The notes under the pieces: generated by a model
What the model was told of the DNA's origin: nothing
The model's input: the letters and a program-made list of their open reading frames with translations, nothing else
The model's database searches: none
Source of the DNA: Burkholderiaceae bacterium
GTDB lineage: Bacteria; Pseudomonadota; Gammaproteobacteria; Burkholderiales; Burkholderiaceae_B
Assembly: GCA_020851995.1 (NCBI GenBank)
Contig: JADZBO010000116.1
Location: forward strand, 1-64,000
Direction: 5' to 3'
DNA length: 64,000 bases
Shown: positions 63,425-64,000 of the stretch, one piece after another
Layout: every line of letters starts with the position of its first letter
How positions within the stretch are numbered: the stretch's first letter is position 1
Position numbers and translations under genes: made by a program

Positions 63425-64000
63425 GTGCTGAAAATACCCTATGAACTCTGGATTGGTGCGCGCTACGCTGGCTTGTCGCACCTGCGCGGGCGTCGCGGCG
63501 GACGAGACCGCTTTGTATCCTTCGTCGCCGCCACTTCGATGGCCGGAATCGCGCTCGGGGTTGCGGCGCTGATTGTCGTGCTTTCAGTGATGAACGGCTT
63601 CCAGAAGGACGTACGCGACCGTATGCTGTCCGTGCTGCCGCATATCGAGCTCTACGTTCCGGGCATTGACCCGGAAGCTGTGCTGGCCCAATGGTCCGAA
63701 ATTGGCGATGCGGCTCGCAAATCGCCGTCGGTCGTCGCTGCCGCCCCTTTTGTGGCGGCGCAGGCCATGTTGCTGCGTGGGCAGGTGCTGCGTGGCGTTC
63801 AGGTGCGTGGCATTGATCCGGGGGCCGAAAAGTCTGTTTCGCAGATCGCCGGTCAGATGTTGACAGGCTCCCTGGCCGATTTGCGCCCCGGCGCGTTTGG
63901 CATCGTTCTCGGGCAAGACCTCGCCGATGTGCTCGGCGTGCACACCGGTGATCCGATCATGATGCTTGCCCCGCAGGCCAATGTCAGTCCGGTCGGATTC
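63425..64000 (+). CDS. lolC: Lipoprotein-releasing ABC transporter permease LolC/E (5' part only)
   Basis: The first 192 residues of LolC/LolE, the inner-membrane permease that extracts lipoproteins for LolA. After a short cytoplasmic start (YELWIGARYAG) and RDRFVSFVAATS, the first transmembrane helix includes AGIALGVAALIVVLSVMNGF; the periplasmic domain follows (GVQVRGIDPGAEKSVSQ, GSLADLRPGAFGIVLGQDLA). The start is a GTG at 63425; a CTG next to it is possible but no ATG is in frame. The gene runs off the window; lolD is expected beyond. Confidence 0.92.
   Translation, partial: MLKIPYELWIGARYAGLSHLRGRRGGRDRFVSFVAATSMAGIALGVAALIVVLSVMNGFQKDVRDRMLSVLPHIELYVPGIDPEAVLAQWSEIGDAARKSPSVVAAAPFVAAQAMLLRGQVLRGVQVRGIDPGAEKSVSQIAGQMLTGSLADLRPGAFGIVLGQDLADVLGVHTGDPIMMLAPQANVSPVGF

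Overview
The window looks like a stretch of core chromosome from a GC-rich betaproteobacterium of the order Burkholderiales, most like the Bordetella/Achromobacter side of the Alcaligenaceae. This rests on protein wording and gene order: exbBD next to lpxK-kdsB-adk, clpS-clpA-pqiABC, tig-clpP-clpX-lon, tyrB beside uvrB, a complete isc operon, and recJ-prfB-lysS. Coding density is high, many neighbours overlap by 1-17 bases, and I see no insertion sequence, phage, integrase or CRISPR array. No species is claimed.

Layout. 1-5.9 kb (minus strand): an envelope operon, exbB-exbD-lpxK-Trm112-like-kdsB-adk-SDR-murJ, with murJ cut by the window edge. 6.1-10.4 kb: xseA, sodB, a 3-oxoadipyl-CoA-type thiolase, a secreted DUF192 protein and a cold-shock protein. 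10.6-16.9 kb (plus): clpS-clpA followed by pqiABC. 16.9-24.8 kb: an orphan ABC solute-binding protein, then a minus-strand run ribF-ileS-lspA-coaBC-dedA-dut. 24.8-31.2 kb (plus): purN, an RsmB/NOP-type RNA methyltransferase with a long repetitive tail, a fatty-acid desaturase and uvrD. 31.2-39.3 kb (minus): dctA, a 34-bp tandem repeat array, an ABC-F ATPase, prmB, dapE, dapD and dapC. 39.3-46.1 kb (plus): tRNA-Leu(UAG), tig-clpP-clpX, lon and hslR. 46.1-48.3 kb (minus): lexA and an aromatic/aspartate aminotransferase. 48.4-57.7 kb (plus): uvrB, a small tyrosine phosphatase, iscRSUA-hscBA-fdx and a hydroxypyruvate-isomerase-family gene. 57.9-63.3 kb (minus): RpfE-like-recJ-prfB-lysS. 63.4 kb to the end (plus): the first part of lolC.

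How the genes work together. There is a full ATP-dependent proteolysis set (ClpS/ClpA, Tig, ClpP, ClpX, Lon); lon has a good heat-shock sigma-32-type promoter. The dap genes dapC, dapD and dapE are the succinylase branch of lysine/diaminopimelate synthesis. The isc operon makes Fe-S clusters and has an IscR type-1-like operator. lexA carries two textbook LexA boxes. prfB has the classical +1 programmed frameshift.

The most unusual structure is an exactly periodic array of eight 34-bp units (32784-33055), AT-rich and noncoding, between the ABC-F gene and dctA. Other unexplained structures are an inverted repeat that encloses the sodB -10 box, a 10-bp inverted repeat between csp and clpS, facing DnaA-box-like sites beside an AT-rich tract at 5.9 kb, a nested-stem element upstream of lexA, and several 9-bp tandem repeats. 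I found no convincing new multi-gene system; the repeat array is the best candidate for something undescribed.
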